From contig DATCBD010000085.1 in the NCBI GenBank assembly GCA_036512155.1, positions 62,001 through 126,000 on the forward strand: DNA of 64,000 nt, given 5' to 3'. The translations under genes and the position numbers were made by a program. Numbering within the stretch: the first letter of the stretch is position 1; the number at the start of each line of letters is the position of its first letter. The notes under the pieces are model-generated. The model was not told the origin of the DNA and ran no database searches. It saw only the letters and a list, made by a program, of their open reading frames with translations. Source of the DNA: Palsa-739 sp036512155 (GTDB taxonomy: Bacteria; Actinomycetota; Thermoleophilia; Gaiellales; Gaiellaceae). Below, piece by piece: positions 41,770-50,285 of this stretch.

Positions 41770-42920
41770 TCCGCGCGGCCGATTATCGGGATCGTTTCCC
41801 GATCCTCGCCGACTGCATCTACCTCATCAACCACTCGCTCGCGGCGATGCCCGCGAGGGCGGAGGACAACCTCCTCGAGTACGCCCGCATGTGGCGCGAG
41901 CGCGGCATCCGCTCGTGGGGCGACGGCTGGTGGGACATGCCGATGACCGTCGGCGACCAGATCGGCCGCATCGTCGGCGGGCCGCGCGGCTCGGTGGTCA
42001 TGCACCAGAACGTGACCGTCGCGGAGATGGTCGTCATCTCCTGCTTCCGCAACCCCGGAAAGCAGAACCGCGTCGTGTACGAGGAGGCGAACTTCCCGTC
42101 GGTGCGCTACCTGTACCAGGCGCAGCCGGAGCTCGAGGTCGTCGCCGTGGAGGACGACCGCGCCATCGTCGAAGCGATCGACGAGCGGACGCTGCTCGTG
42201 CCGATCAGCCACGTGCTGTTCAAGAACGGCGAGATCCAGGACGTCGAGCCGATCATCCGGCGTGCGCACGAGGTCGGCGCGTACGTCGTGCTCGACGCGT
42301 ATCAGTCCGCGGGAGTCGTTCCCTTCGACGTGACCGAGCTCGGCGTCGACTTCGCGACGGGCGGAAGCGTGAAGTGGCTGTGCGGCGGGCCAGGCGCCGG
42401 CTGGCTGTACGTCCGGCCCGACCTCGCCGAGCGGCTCGAGCCGACGTTCGTCGGCTGGCAGGGCCACGCGCGGCCGTTCGCCTTCGAGCCGGAGCTCGAG
42501 TACGCGGACGGCTCGGCACGGTTCCTCACCGGCACGCCGAACGTGCCGGCGCTGTACGCCGCCACCGCCGGCTACGACGTCATCGAGGAGGTCGGCGTCG
42601 ACCGCATCCGCGAGCGCTCGCTCGCGCTCACGTCCCTGCTCATCGAGCTGCTCGACGAGGCCGGCCTCGAGGTGGCGAGCCCGCGGGCGCCGGAGCGGCG
42701 CGGCGGCACCGTGACCGTCCGGACGCCCGACCACGCCGCCGTCCACCGCGAGCTCGGAGAGCGGGGGATCATCTGCGACTTCCGGCCGGACGCGGGCGTG
42801 CGCCTCGGCCCGCACTTCTACAACACCGAGGACGAGCTCCGGCAGACGGTGGCGGAGCTGGCCGACATCGTCGAGAGCGGCGCCTACGCCCGCCACGCCG
42901 GAGCGGCCGCGCGCTTCTAA
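41766..42920 (+). CDS. Class V aminotransferase (kynureninase-like PLP enzyme)
   Basis: A 384-residue PLP enzyme. It shows INHSLAAMP at the N-terminus, LVPISHVLFKNGEIQDVEPI, the cofactor-binding VLDAYQSAGVVPFDV, and a probable Schiff-base lysine K203 in GGSVKWLCGGPG. The fold is that of class V aminotransferases including kynureninase and cysteine-desulfurase relatives; substrate cannot be assigned. GTG start overlaps the citrate synthase stop by 4 bases. Confidence 0.85.
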   Translation: MIRAADYRDRFPILADCIYLINHSLAAMPARAEDNLLEYARMWRERGIRSWGDGWWDMPMTVGDQIGRIVGGPRGSVVMHQNVTVAEMVVISCFRNPGKQNRVVYEEANFPSVRYLYQAQPELEVVAVEDDRAIVEAIDERTLLVPISHVLFKNGEIQDVEPIIRRAHEVGAYVVLDAYQSAGVVPFDVTELGVDFATGGSVKWLCGGPGAGWLYVRPDLAERLEPTFVGWQGHARPFAFEPELEYADGSARFLTGTPNVPALYAATAGYDVIEEVGVDRIRERSLALTSLLIELLDEAGLEVASPRAPERRGGTVTVRTPDHAAVHRELGERGIICDFRPDAGVRLGPHFYNTEDELRQTVAELADIVESGAYARHAGAAARF

Positions 42921-42957
42921 AGAAAGTTTCTCGCCCCGCCGATGCTCTATCCACAGG

Positions 42958-43917
42958 ATGGGTCGGTTTTTGGGGATCTTTTTCGCTGTGGCGGTGGCTA
43001 CGCTCGCGCTTTCGAGCGTCGCGTCCGCGGCGCAGCTGATCGATCGCGACGCGGTCGGCCTTCGGCTGTCGGTGAACGCCAAGGGCGAGGCGCTCCTCAC
43101 GTACCGGAAAGGCGGCCTGCTCAAGCATGTGCTCGTGTGGGGCGCGATCAACGCACTCCCGCCGACGGCGGACGCCGAGCAGGTGAAGTTCCGCGTCGAC
43201 TATGCCGGGGGTTGGGGGAAGTACCGCACCCTGTACTGGAAGCACTTCAAGAACGTCTGTGGGATATACGACGGGCCGGCGCTCCCGAACGTCATCGCGG
43301 CCTGCACGGCGCCGGACGGGACGTACTGGGCGGCGCAGCAGTGGCCGCAGCCGCTTCCTGACCTTGGCTTCACGCCGTGGCTCTCGACGCAGAGCCAGCA
43401 ATGGCTGGAGGTTTCCCATTGGAGTGGGCCGGTGGCGCAGCTCGAGACCGGGATGCACTGGGTGTACGACGGTCGGTTCCAGAGCATCTTCGGCCGCTAC
43501 ACGTACGACGGTCAACCGGTGTACGGCTTCGGGACGACGCGGGTCGGCGCGCCTACCGACGGCTTCGGCCGGCTCGTCTATCTCGACACGTACAACTCGG
43601 TGTACGGCCCCGGCTGGCGCCGCGAGAACTCGTTCGTCGCGCATCACCCGAGTGGCGTGTTCTGTTACGGCTTCTATCCGTTCGATCCGACGAAGGGCGG
43701 TTATCACTATCCGCCCGGCCAGACCGCCAAGCGCGGGCCTGGCATCGGTGAGCAGTACCGATTGTTCGCGGAAGGCCCCGGCGTGACGCCGGACGTCGCA
43801 ACCATCGTGCAGCCCCTCCATCCGTTCGACGGGCGGAGTCTGGCGGACGTCGAGCAGGAGCAGCAGGCCGCCTCGCTCATCACGACTTGGGGCGACAAGA
43901 GCTGCCGGACTAGCTGA
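42958..43917 (+). CDS. Secreted Tyr/Trp-rich protein, unknown function
   Basis: A 319-residue exported protein with a clean signal peptide (MGRFLGIFFAVAVATLAL, cleavage near ASA/AQL). The mature part is rich in Tyr, Trp and Gly, with blocks such as VYGPGWRRENSFVAHHPSGV and CYGFYPFDPTKGG and four cysteines able to pair outside the cell. I recognise no family. The protein is probably beta-rich. Its stop overlaps the convergent DUF72 gene by 8 bases (CTAGCTGA). Confidence 0.75.
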   Translation: MGRFLGIFFAVAVATLALSSVASAAQLIDRDAVGLRLSVNAKGEALLTYRKGGLLKHVLVWGAINALPPTADAEQVKFRVDYAGGWGKYRTLYWKHFKNVCGIYDGPALPNVIAACTAPDGTYWAAQQWPQPLPDLGFTPWLSTQSQQWLEVSHWSGPVAQLETGMHWVYDGRFQSIFGRYTYDGQPVYGFGTTRVGAPTDGFGRLVYLDTYNSVYGPGWRRENSFVAHHPSGVFCYGFYPFDPTKGGYHYPPGQTAKRGPGIGEQYRLFAEGPGVTPDVATIVQPLHPFDGRSLADVEQEQQAASLITTWGDKSCRTS

Positions 43918-44548
43918 GTCGTTCGACGAGCTGCTGCGCATACGCCGGCGCGGTCGGCTCGTCCTCGTGCCGGAAGTAGACGTACACAGGCTCGGACGCT
44001 GCGCGAATGCGCGCCGCGAACGCCTCGTCCGGCGCCTCGCGCCGGCGCAGGTACCGGAACGGCGCCGGATGGTCGAGGTCGTTCACGCGCACGGCGCCCT
44101 GTTCCGCGAGCCGTTCCTCGATGCCGTCCCACGACGGATGCTCCAGGTCGAACGCGATGCGGAGTCCGGCGCCGAGCGAGCCGAGGATGAGCTCGATCGC
44201 GCCCTCGTCGCGCACGCTCTTCAGCGAGACGCGAACGGGCCCGAGCCGCTCGCCGAGCGCGCGGGCGCCGGAGTCGAACGCCTCCAGGACGCCGGTCCTG
44301 TGGCCAGGCAGCTTCGGTGCGAACTCGAAGCCGTCCGGCGCCTGCTCAGCCCAGCGGCGGAACTGCTCGACGCCCGGCATGCGATAGCCGGTCGTGTTCA
44401 GCTCGACCGTCCGGAAGCGCTCCGCGTAGAAGCCGAGGAACGCTTTCGGGTCGAGGCCGGCCGGATAGAAGCCGGGCCGCCAGGTCGGATACGACCAGCC
44501 GGACGTTCCGACCGAGACCCGCGCTAGCGTTCGCGCTCCCGTGGCCAC
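43910..44548 (-). CDS. DUF72 family protein
   Basis: A 212-residue protein of the DUF72/YecE family: VSVGTSGWSYPTWRPGFYP at the N-terminus, FAERFRTVELNTTGYRMP, FEFAPKLPGH, and the C-terminal EPVYVYFRHEDEPTAPAYA. The family has a TIM-barrel-like pattern and no established reaction. GTG 44548 is the nearest start before the domain; it lies 8 bases inside the divergent ThyX-like gene, so one of the two starts may be misplaced. Confidence 0.85.
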   Translation of the reverse strand: MATGARTLARVSVGTSGWSYPTWRPGFYPAGLDPKAFLGFYAERFRTVELNTTGYRMPGVEQFRRWAEQAPDGFEFAPKLPGHRTGVLEAFDSGARALGERLGPVRVSLKSVRDEGAIELILGSLGAGLRIAFDLEHPSWDGIEERLAEQGAVRVNDLDHPAPFRYLRRREAPDEAFAARIRAASEPVYVYFRHEDEPTAPAYAQQLVERLS

Positions 44549-46130
44549 CGTGGAAAGCCTGCCACTCCCGGTCGAAACCTTCACGGACGAGGAGCGCGAG
44601 CGCCTCGCCCCGCACTTCACCAACCTCGACCGCCCGGTCTTCGGGCTCGTGAACTTGCCCGAGACGGTGAAGGGCGCCCTCTTCGCGCGCTACTCCCGCT
44701 ATCCAGGGACGCTACGCCGCCTCTTCCTCGAGGAATTCGCCGACTCGGTGCCGGAGGTTCCTGCGATCGAGGGCGTCGAAGGCAAGCGCGCAGCTGAGCT
44801 GTACGACCGCATCTTCCTCGGGTACGGCGACGACTCCGTCGCCCAGCTCGGCGGCGCGCACATCGCGTGCGAGTGGACGTCGAATCTGCTGACGAAGATC
44901 CTCCAGCGGCCGCGGCTCGCCGCGTACCTGGAGCAGTCGACGCGGTACATCGCATACGACGCGCGCCTCGAGGGCTACGGGTTCCGCTATCACCGCGATC
45001 CGCGCTTCGGTCCCGCGTACGAGCGTGCGCTCGACGATCTGTTCGAGACGTACGCACGCCTGCTCGAGTCGACGACGGAATGGGCGGCGGAGCGCTATCC
45101 GCGCGCCGACGACGAGTCACCCGCCGCGCACCGCCGTGCCGTGCGCGCGAAGGCACTCGATCTCGTCCGCGGCCTGCTGCCGGCTGCGTCGCTCTCGCAC
45201 GTGGGCATGTACGCGAGCGGCCAGACGTACGAGCAACTCGTCCTCCATCTGCTCGCGCATCCGCTCGCGGAGGCGCGCGCCTACGGCGCGATGCTGCTCG
45301 AGGAGCTACAGCTGATCATCCCGAGCTTCGTCGTGCGTATTCCGCGCGAGGACCGGGGCGGGCGCTGGATCGAGTACCTGCGCGACCGCCGCGAGTCGGC
45401 GGATTCGCTCGCCGCTCGGCTGGGGCTCGCCGGCGGCAACACCGAGTTCGGCCCGTCCGTGCGCCTCCTGCGCGCGCACGGGACCGAGGAGGAGCTGCTC
45501 GCCGCGCTTCTGGCCGAGTCGGCAACGGTCTCGGAGGAGGAGGTGCTTCGCACCGTCGCGGGGCTCGGTTCCACCGAGCGCGCAGCGCTCATCCGCGAGC
45601 TCGTCGGCGAGCGCGAAAATCGCCGCCACCGTCCCGGCCGCGGATTCGAGACGCTCAGCTACCGGTTCGAGATCGTCTCCGACTACGGCGCGTTCCGCGA
45701 TCTCCAGCGCCATCGCCTCCTGACATGCCAGTGGCAGCGGCTCTCGCCCGCGCTCGGCGCCGACGTCCCGCACGAGCTCGTCGCCGCGGGCCTCGGCGGC
45801 GAGTTCGAGCGTGCGCTCGACGTATCGCGCCGCGAGTACGAGCGCCTGCGCGACACGGGCCTCCCCCACGAGGCGCCGTACGCGCTCTGCCTTGCATTCC
45901 GCATCCGCTACGTGCTCGAGCTCGACGCGCGCGAGGCGCTGCACCTGATCGAGTTGCGCTCCGGCCGCGAGGGCCACCCGTCGTATCGCGCCGTCGCCCA
46001 CGAGATGCGTCGCGCCATCGCCGAGGTGCACCCGAACGTCGCCGCCGCGATGACGTTCGTGGACGACTCCACCGAGGAGCGCCTCGAGCGCATTCTCTCC
46101 GAGATCCGGAACGAAGCTAAAGAGGCCTGA
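44541..46130 (+). CDS. Tandem ThyX-like (alternative thymidylate synthase-like) protein
   Basis: A 529-residue protein made of two ThyX-like halves. The ThyX signature is RHRxxSxNExSxRY. The N-terminal half has RPRLAAYLEQSTRY (residues 123-136), keeping E-x-S-x-R-Y but not RHR. The C-terminal half has RHRLLTCQWQRLSP (from residue 390), keeping RHR but losing the rest. Whether it makes dTMP or has another flavin function is unknown. GTG 44541 or GTG 44550 may be the start. The end overlaps the convergent anti-sigma gene by 14 bases. Confidence 0.85.
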   Translation: MATVESLPLPVETFTDEERERLAPHFTNLDRPVFGLVNLPETVKGALFARYSRYPGTLRRLFLEEFADSVPEVPAIEGVEGKRAAELYDRIFLGYGDDSVAQLGGAHIACEWTSNLLTKILQRPRLAAYLEQSTRYIAYDARLEGYGFRYHRDPRFGPAYERALDDLFETYARLLESTTEWAAERYPRADDESPAAHRRAVRAKALDLVRGLLPAASLSHVGMYASGQTYEQLVLHLLAHPLAEARAYGAMLLEELQLIIPSFVVRIPREDRGGRWIEYLRDRRESADSLAARLGLAGGNTEFGPSVRLLRAHGTEEELLAALLAESATVSEEEVLRTVAGLGSTERAALIRELVGERENRRHRPGRGFETLSYRFEIVSDYGAFRDLQRHRLLTCQWQRLSPALGADVPHELVAAGLGGEFERALDVSRREYERLRDTGLPHEAPYALCLAFRIRYVLELDAREALHLIELRSGREGHPSYRAVAHEMRRAIAEVHPNVAAAMTFVDDSTEERLERILSEIRNEAKEA

Positions 46131-46719
46131 GGACCACGACGCCGGGGTCGCTGCTCGTCGGCGTCTGCCGCGTCACGATCCAGGTGTCGCCATGGTGCAG
46201 GCGATACGGCGCGTTCAGCTGCACCGTCGTGGCTTGATTCACGGCCACCTGGAAGGTGCCGCACGGTGCGAACGGCTTGCCGTTGCGCACGAGGAAGACC
46301 TCGTAGTACGAGCTGTTGGACAGCTTCGGCAGGCCGGTGACGCTGAGATGCATCGGCCAGTTGCCGCCCGCGTCCACGGGCTCGACCTGCAGTGACGCGA
46401 GCGCGTGCGGCGCCGCCGGCGTGCCGGTGAGCTTCAGTACCTCCGCGTTCGCGGAGCTGCCGCCGTTGCCGGCGATGTAGCCGCCGAGGAAGGCGAGCGC
46501 GACGATCGCGACCGCCGCCGCGAGCAGCAGGACGCGCCGGCGCACACGTGGCGGCCGCCGGCCGAGCGTCATTCCGAGCGTCGGGCCGGATTCGAGCCCG
46601 GGCGAGAGCTCCGGGGGCGGGCCGGCCTGGACGAGCAGCGAGTGCACGCGGGCGAGGCGCGCGCGCTCCGCGGCTTCCACGTCCGCTCCGACGATCTCTT
46701 CGAACTCGGGCGGTGTCAT
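46117..46719 (-). CDS. Anti-sigma factor, RskA-type extracytoplasmic domain
   Basis: A 200-residue single-pass membrane protein. A short cytoplasmic part (residues 1-~62) lacks the H-x3-C-x2-C zinc motif. A helix follows (VLLLAAAVAIVALAFLGGYIA), then an RskA-like domain (LSVTGLPKLSNSSYYEVFLVRNGKP ... TTVQLNAPYRL). It overlaps the upstream ECF gene by ATGA and should be its inhibitor. Confidence 0.85.
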   Translation of the reverse strand: MTPPEFEEIVGADVEAAERARLARVHSLLVQAGPPPELSPGLESGPTLGMTLGRRPPRVRRRVLLLAAAVAIVALAFLGGYIAGNGGSSANAEVLKLTGTPAAPHALASLQVEPVDAGGNWPMHLSVTGLPKLSNSSYYEVFLVRNGKPFAPCGTFQVAVNQATTVQLNAPYRLHHGDTWIVTRQTPTSSDPGVVVLRPL

Positions 46720-47327
46720 GCCAGTTCTCCCTCCAGGACGTCCGCGAGGTGCGCGAGTGCGCTCCGTGTGCGGGTCTTCACCGTTCCGAGCGGGATGTCG
46801 AGAAAGCTCGCGACCTCGCTTTGTGACAGGCCGCTCCAGTAGGCGAGCTCCACGACCTCCCGCTCTCTGTCCGACAGCGTCTCGAGCGCGCGGTGCACGC
46901 GCCACGAGACGAACGACGTCTCGGCCCGCTCGGCGGGGCCCGGCTCGTCCGAGGTCATGTCGGGAACCTCGACCGGCATCTCGGCGCGCGAGCGCAACCG
47001 GTCGACGATCGCATTGCGCGCGATCGCGTACAGCCATGGGGCGGCCGGCCCGCGCTCCGGCCTGTAGCTCCCGGCCGAGCGCCAGACGGCGGCGAACATC
47101 TCCTGCACCGCGTCCTCTGCCCGCTCGCGGTCGCGCAGCCGCTGGAGCGCGAGACCGAAGATCGACCGGATGTACCGGTGGTAGATGACCTCGAAGGCCT
47201 CCCGGTCTCGGGCGGCGATCCGGACGAGCAGCTCCGAGTCGGAGGCCTGCTCCGGGGGAACCGGCCCCGCCTCGGCACGACTGGGAACGGCCCGAAGGTG
47301 GGCGGGGGTCTCGAGTGCGATTTCCAT
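46716..47327 (-). CDS. ECF sigma factor
   Basis: A 203-residue ECF sigma factor. Region 2 is VIYHRYIRSIFGLALQRL ... AEDAVQEMFAAVWR; WLYAIARNAIVDRLR is next; region 4 is ETLSDREREVVELAYWSGLS ... LGTVKTRTRSALAHLADVL. ATG 47327 has AGAGGA directly upstream with almost no spacing. In-frame ATG 47348, with GGGA 5 bases upstream, is an alternative adding 7 residues. It is coupled to its anti-sigma gene by ATGA. Confidence 0.92.
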   Translation of the reverse strand: MEIALETPAHLRAVPSRAEAGPVPPEQASDSELLVRIAARDREAFEVIYHRYIRSIFGLALQRLRDRERAEDAVQEMFAAVWRSAGSYRPERGPAAPWLYAIARNAIVDRLRSRAEMPVEVPDMTSDEPGPAERAETSFVSWRVHRALETLSDREREVVELAYWSGLSQSEVASFLDIPLGTVKTRTRSALAHLADVLEGELA

Positions 47328-47389
47328 TCCTCTACGACTTCTACGCATGGCGTCCCGGTTCGGATTCTCGCATGGGGGTCTTAGGTACA

Positions 47390-47423
47390 CGGTGTCTGAC
47401 ACCGGTTTCGGTGTCAGACACCG
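47390..47423. repeat. REP-like double palindrome (GGTGTC-N-GACACC pair)
   Basis: GGTGTCTGACACC (47391-47403) and GGTGTCAGACACC (47410-47422) are exact inverted copies, and each is itself a 13-base palindrome around one central base. With flanking C and G the arms pair over 15 bases around a 4-base loop. The element lies between the stop of sodA and the ECF gene, where it could end sodA transcription. Its design equals the GGTACC-N-GGTACC units around the RAYT gene at 54.6-55.2 kb. Confidence 0.85.
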
Positions 47424-47432
47424 CAAGCGACG

Positions 47433-48044
47433 CTACCGGCCGCGCGCCTCACCGAGCCGCTTGTCCACCTCGGCCCAGTTGACGACGTTCCACCAGGCCT
47501 CGAGGTAGGCGGGGCGCTTGTTCTGATACTTGAGGTAGTACGCGTGCTCCCAGACGTCGATGCCGAGGAGGGGCACGTGGCTCTGCATGATCGGCGAGTC
47601 CTGGTTCGGCGTCGAGTAGACGGAGACGCCGGTGCCGTCCCAGACGAGCCACGTCCAGCCGCTGCCGAAGCGCTTGACGCCGCCGTCGTTGATCGCTTTC
47701 TTCAGCTCGTCGAAGGAGCCGATCGAATCGTCGATCGCTGCTGCGATGTCCCCGGTCGGCGCGCCGCCGCCGTCCGCCGACATGATCGTCCAGAACAGGG
47801 AGTGGTTCGCATGCCCGCCGGCGTTGTTGCGAACGGCGGCCCGCTTCTCCTCCGGGATGATCTCGATTTCGGTCAGCACCTGGACGACGTTCTTGTCCGC
47901 CCACTCGGTGCCGGCAAGGGCGGCGTTCGCGTTGTCGACGTACGCCTTGTGATGCAGGTCGTGATGGATCCGCATCGTCTCGGCGTCGATGTGCGGCTCG
48001 AGCGCGTCGTATGCGTAGGGCAGGTCGGGAAGTTCGAATGCCAT
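47433..48044 (-). CDS. sodA: Mn/Fe superoxide dismutase
   Basis: A 203-residue classic SodA. Metal ligands are H27 (RIHHDLHHKAYV), H81 (GGHANHSLFW), D163 and H167 (GIDVWEHAYYLKYQNKR). It disproportionates superoxide in the cytoplasm. Mn or Fe preference is not certain from sequence, though the GGHANHSLFWTIM context is closer to Mn forms. It is divergent from a second SOD gene 57 bases away. Confidence 0.95.
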   Translation of the reverse strand: MAFELPDLPYAYDALEPHIDAETMRIHHDLHHKAYVDNANAALAGTEWADKNVVQVLTEIEIIPEEKRAAVRNNAGGHANHSLFWTIMSADGGGAPTGDIAAAIDDSIGSFDELKKAINDGGVKRFGSGWTWLVWDGTGVSVYSTPNQDSPIMQSHVPLLGIDVWEHAYYLKYQNKRPAYLEAWWNVVNWAEVDKRLGEARGR

Positions 48045-48087
48045 TCAGGGGCTCCTTTCAACCGTCTTGTCTTCTCTTCGCGGAGGA

Positions 48088-48093
48088 TATGCT
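48088..48093 (+). promoter_or_regulatory. -10 box of the second SOD gene
   Basis: TATGCT ends 8 bases before ATG 48102, the same hexamer as in the hpnC promoter. CTTGTCT around 48066-48072 is a partial -35. The expected transcript would be leaderless or nearly so. Confidence 0.45.
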
Positions 48094-48101
48094 CCACCGC
48101 C

Positions 48102-48722
48102 ATGGCCACGCTCGCGTTCAAGTTCGAGGACATCGCTCCGCGCCCGCTGCGCCCCGAGGTCTACGAGCTGGAGGGAATCTCGCGCGCCGCGGTCGAGGCG
48201 CATTACAAGCTGTACGTCGGGTATGTGAACAAGCGGAACGAGATCCTCGGCAAGCTCGCGGAGGCCGACCCCGCCGCTGCGAACCAGGTGTATTCCGACC
48301 TGCGCTCGCTCAAGGTCGACCTGACCTTCGCCATCGGCGGCATCAAGAACCACGAGGTCTACTTCGCGCATCTCGGTGGTGGTGGCGGCGATCCCACGGG
48401 CGCCTTTGCCGCGCTCGTCAAGCGCGACTTCGGGTCCGTCGATGCCTGGCGCACCGATCTCCGCGCCACCGGCATGGCGGCGCGCGGCTGGGCCTGGACG
48501 GCATACGACTGGGACGAGGGCCGGCTCTTCAACTACGTCGGCGACGCGCAAAACACGTTCCCGGTGTGGAACGCGACACCGCTCGTCGCGCTCGACGTGT
48601 ACGAGCACGCGTACTTCCTGGACTACCAGACCGATCGCGCGTCCTACATCGGCGCGTTCTTCGACAACCTGGACTGGGATGTCGTGAACGGCTGGGTCGC
48701 GCAGTACGGCATCCCCGGCTGA
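48102..48722 (+). CDS. Iron/manganese superoxide dismutase-like protein (divergent subfamily)
   Basis: A 206-residue SOD-like protein. All four metal ligands are present: H34 in EAHYKLYVGYVNKRNEI, H84 in GGIKNHEVYFAH, D165 and H169 in ALDVYEHAYFLDYQTDR. The N-terminal helix is one residue shorter between the ligand and the conserved Tyr than in SodA, and the KHH second-sphere His are replaced by Leu and Tyr. This marks the HYxLYxGYV subfamily. It is not a recent duplicate of the neighbouring sodA. plsY follows after 3 bases. Confidence 0.88.
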   Translation: MATLAFKFEDIAPRPLRPEVYELEGISRAAVEAHYKLYVGYVNKRNEILGKLAEADPAAANQVYSDLRSLKVDLTFAIGGIKNHEVYFAHLGGGGGDPTGAFAALVKRDFGSVDAWRTDLRATGMAARGWAWTAYDWDEGRLFNYVGDAQNTFPVWNATPLVALDVYEHAYFLDYQTDRASYIGAFFDNLDWDVVNGWVAQYGIPG

Positions 48723-48725
48723 GTC

Positions 48726-49325
48726 GTGCTCACCGTCGGCCTCGCAGCGGCCGGGTACGTCGTCGGCTCCATGCCCTGGGGCTACTGGCTCGTGCGCATC
48801 TTTCGCGGCGAGGACATTCGCACGCAGGGAAGCGGGAACATCGGCGCGAGCAACGTCTGGCGCGTGTACGGCCGCCGCCTCGGCATCCCGGCCGTGCTGC
48901 TCGATGCCGCAAAGGGCTTCGCGCCGGCATTCGTCGCAGTCGAGCTCGCCGGGCACGGGGCCGGCGTCCTCGCCGGCGCCGCGGCGATGCTCGGCCACTG
49001 GCGCCCGCTCTTCCTCGGCTTCCGCCGCGGCGGGAAGATGGTCGCGACCGCAGGCGGCGCGTTCCTCGGCGTCGCGCCGCTCGTCGGCGGAGCGAGCGCG
49101 GGTGTGTGGCTGCTCGTGTTCGCCCTGACGCGCTACGCCTCGGTAGCGTCGATGGTCTCGGCCGTCTCGCTCGTCTTCTGGGCGTGGCTGTTCGGCTACC
49201 CATGGCCGGTGATCGCGTTCGCGTGCTTTGCAGCGGCCGGCGTCGTCTTCCTCCACACGGCGAATATCCGCCGCCTCGTGCGCGGCGAGGAGAGCCGGTT
49301 CAGGCGCCCCGCAGCCAGTCCCTGA
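48726..49325 (+). CDS. plsY: Acyl-phosphate:glycerol-3-phosphate acyltransferase
   Basis: A 199-residue polytopic enzyme making lysophosphatidic acid, the first step of phospholipid synthesis. PlsY motifs are GSMPWGYWLVRIF, GSGNIGASNVWR, AAMLGHWRPLFLGFRRGGKMVAT and the C-terminal HTANIRRLVRGEE. GTG start lies 3 bases after the SOD gene. The 3' end overlaps convergent folE2 by 26 bases. Confidence 0.94.
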   Translation: MLTVGLAAAGYVVGSMPWGYWLVRIFRGEDIRTQGSGNIGASNVWRVYGRRLGIPAVLLDAAKGFAPAFVAVELAGHGAGVLAGAAAMLGHWRPLFLGFRRGGKMVATAGGAFLGVAPLVGGASAGVWLLVFALTRYASVASMVSAVSLVFWAWLFGYPWPVIAFACFAAAGVVFLHTANIRRLVRGEESRFRRPAASP

Positions 49326-50265
49326 GCTCGGTGTGGCGGAGCGGGCCGTGCCCGCCGCCGTCGAGCTCGGCGCGCAGCTCGCCGATCGTCCCGTAGCGCT
49401 CCGCCACCACCTCGTGCGCGTGGATGGTCTCGAAGTTGAGCTGGCGCGAGAGCACGAAGTCGTCGTCGTCGAGACCGGGCAGCTCGTCGAGCACGCTCTT
49501 CAGCGCGACACGGACGGAGTCCTCGACGAAGCGCGGTTGCAGGTGCGCGTGCTCGACGACGAAGAGCTCGTCGGGCCGCTTGAGCAGCTCGTAGATCGGT
49601 GAGCTCATCGACGCCTCGACGAGCTCGACCAGCCGCTCGGCGTTCATGCGCGAAGACGAGCCGATGTACAGGGTGCCCAGCCCACGCTGGTTGTGGGTCG
49701 CGAGTGGCACGAGCTCGAGGATGCGCTCGACGTCGCCGGCGTCGAAGCCGGCATCGAGCAGCCGCTCCGAGGCGTGGCCGCGCACGAGCCCCTGCGCGCA
49801 CGGGCACGCGTTGATGCCGACCGCCTCGACGCCGACGACACGGCGGACGCCGTCGCGCGACGCGGCCGCGATGCCGATCAGCGAGACCATCTCCTGCGTC
49901 GAGAGCGCGGTGACCGGCGTGCGGCGCTCGTACGGGTAGCGGGCCTGGATCCGCACCTCGGCGAGCAGCGCGCCCTGCCGCTGGACGATCCGGCGCGCGA
50001 CGTGCTCGGCGAGGTCCTCGACGAGGAACGCCTCGTCCTCGACGACGCCCTCGATCGCCTCCTCGAACAGCTCGGGGAAGCGCGACATGTGCACGCCCTT
50101 CTGCGACGGATCGAGGTCGACGGTGCAGTCGATCGTCGCCGCGATCAGCTTCTCGCGGCGGCCGCGCCCGATGCGCACGGCCTTCTGCACGCCCGTGACG
50201 CCGGCCCGCGACAGTCCGATGGCGACCTCCGGGGTAGAGGCCTGCAGGTCCTCGAGCTTCGCCAT
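49300..50265 (-). CDS. folE2: GTP cyclohydrolase FolE2 (type IB)
   Basis: A 321-residue FolE2 enzyme, which opens GTP to dihydroneopterin triphosphate for folate or queuosine-type pathways. Signatures are VDLDPSQKGVHMSRFPEL, the metal cysteine region VGINACPCAQGLV, LATHNQRGLGTLYIG and FVEDSVRVAL. FolE2 is typically zinc-independent and common in metal-stressed or FolE-lacking bacteria. ATG start 50265; divergent from the HisKA-like gene 20 bases away. Confidence 0.94.
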   Translation of the reverse strand: MAKLEDLQASTPEVAIGLSRAGVTGVQKAVRIGRGRREKLIAATIDCTVDLDPSQKGVHMSRFPELFEEAIEGVVEDEAFLVEDLAEHVARRIVQRQGALLAEVRIQARYPYERRTPVTALSTQEMVSLIGIAAASRDGVRRVVGVEAVGINACPCAQGLVRGHASERLLDAGFDAGDVERILELVPLATHNQRGLGTLYIGSSSRMNAERLVELVEASMSSPIYELLKRPDELFVVEHAHLQPRFVEDSVRVALKSVLDELPGLDDDDFVLSRQLNFETIHAHEVVAERYGTIGELRAELDGGGHGPLRHTELRDWLRGA

Positions 50266-50285
50266 ACCGCTAGGTTAGTGCCCGC

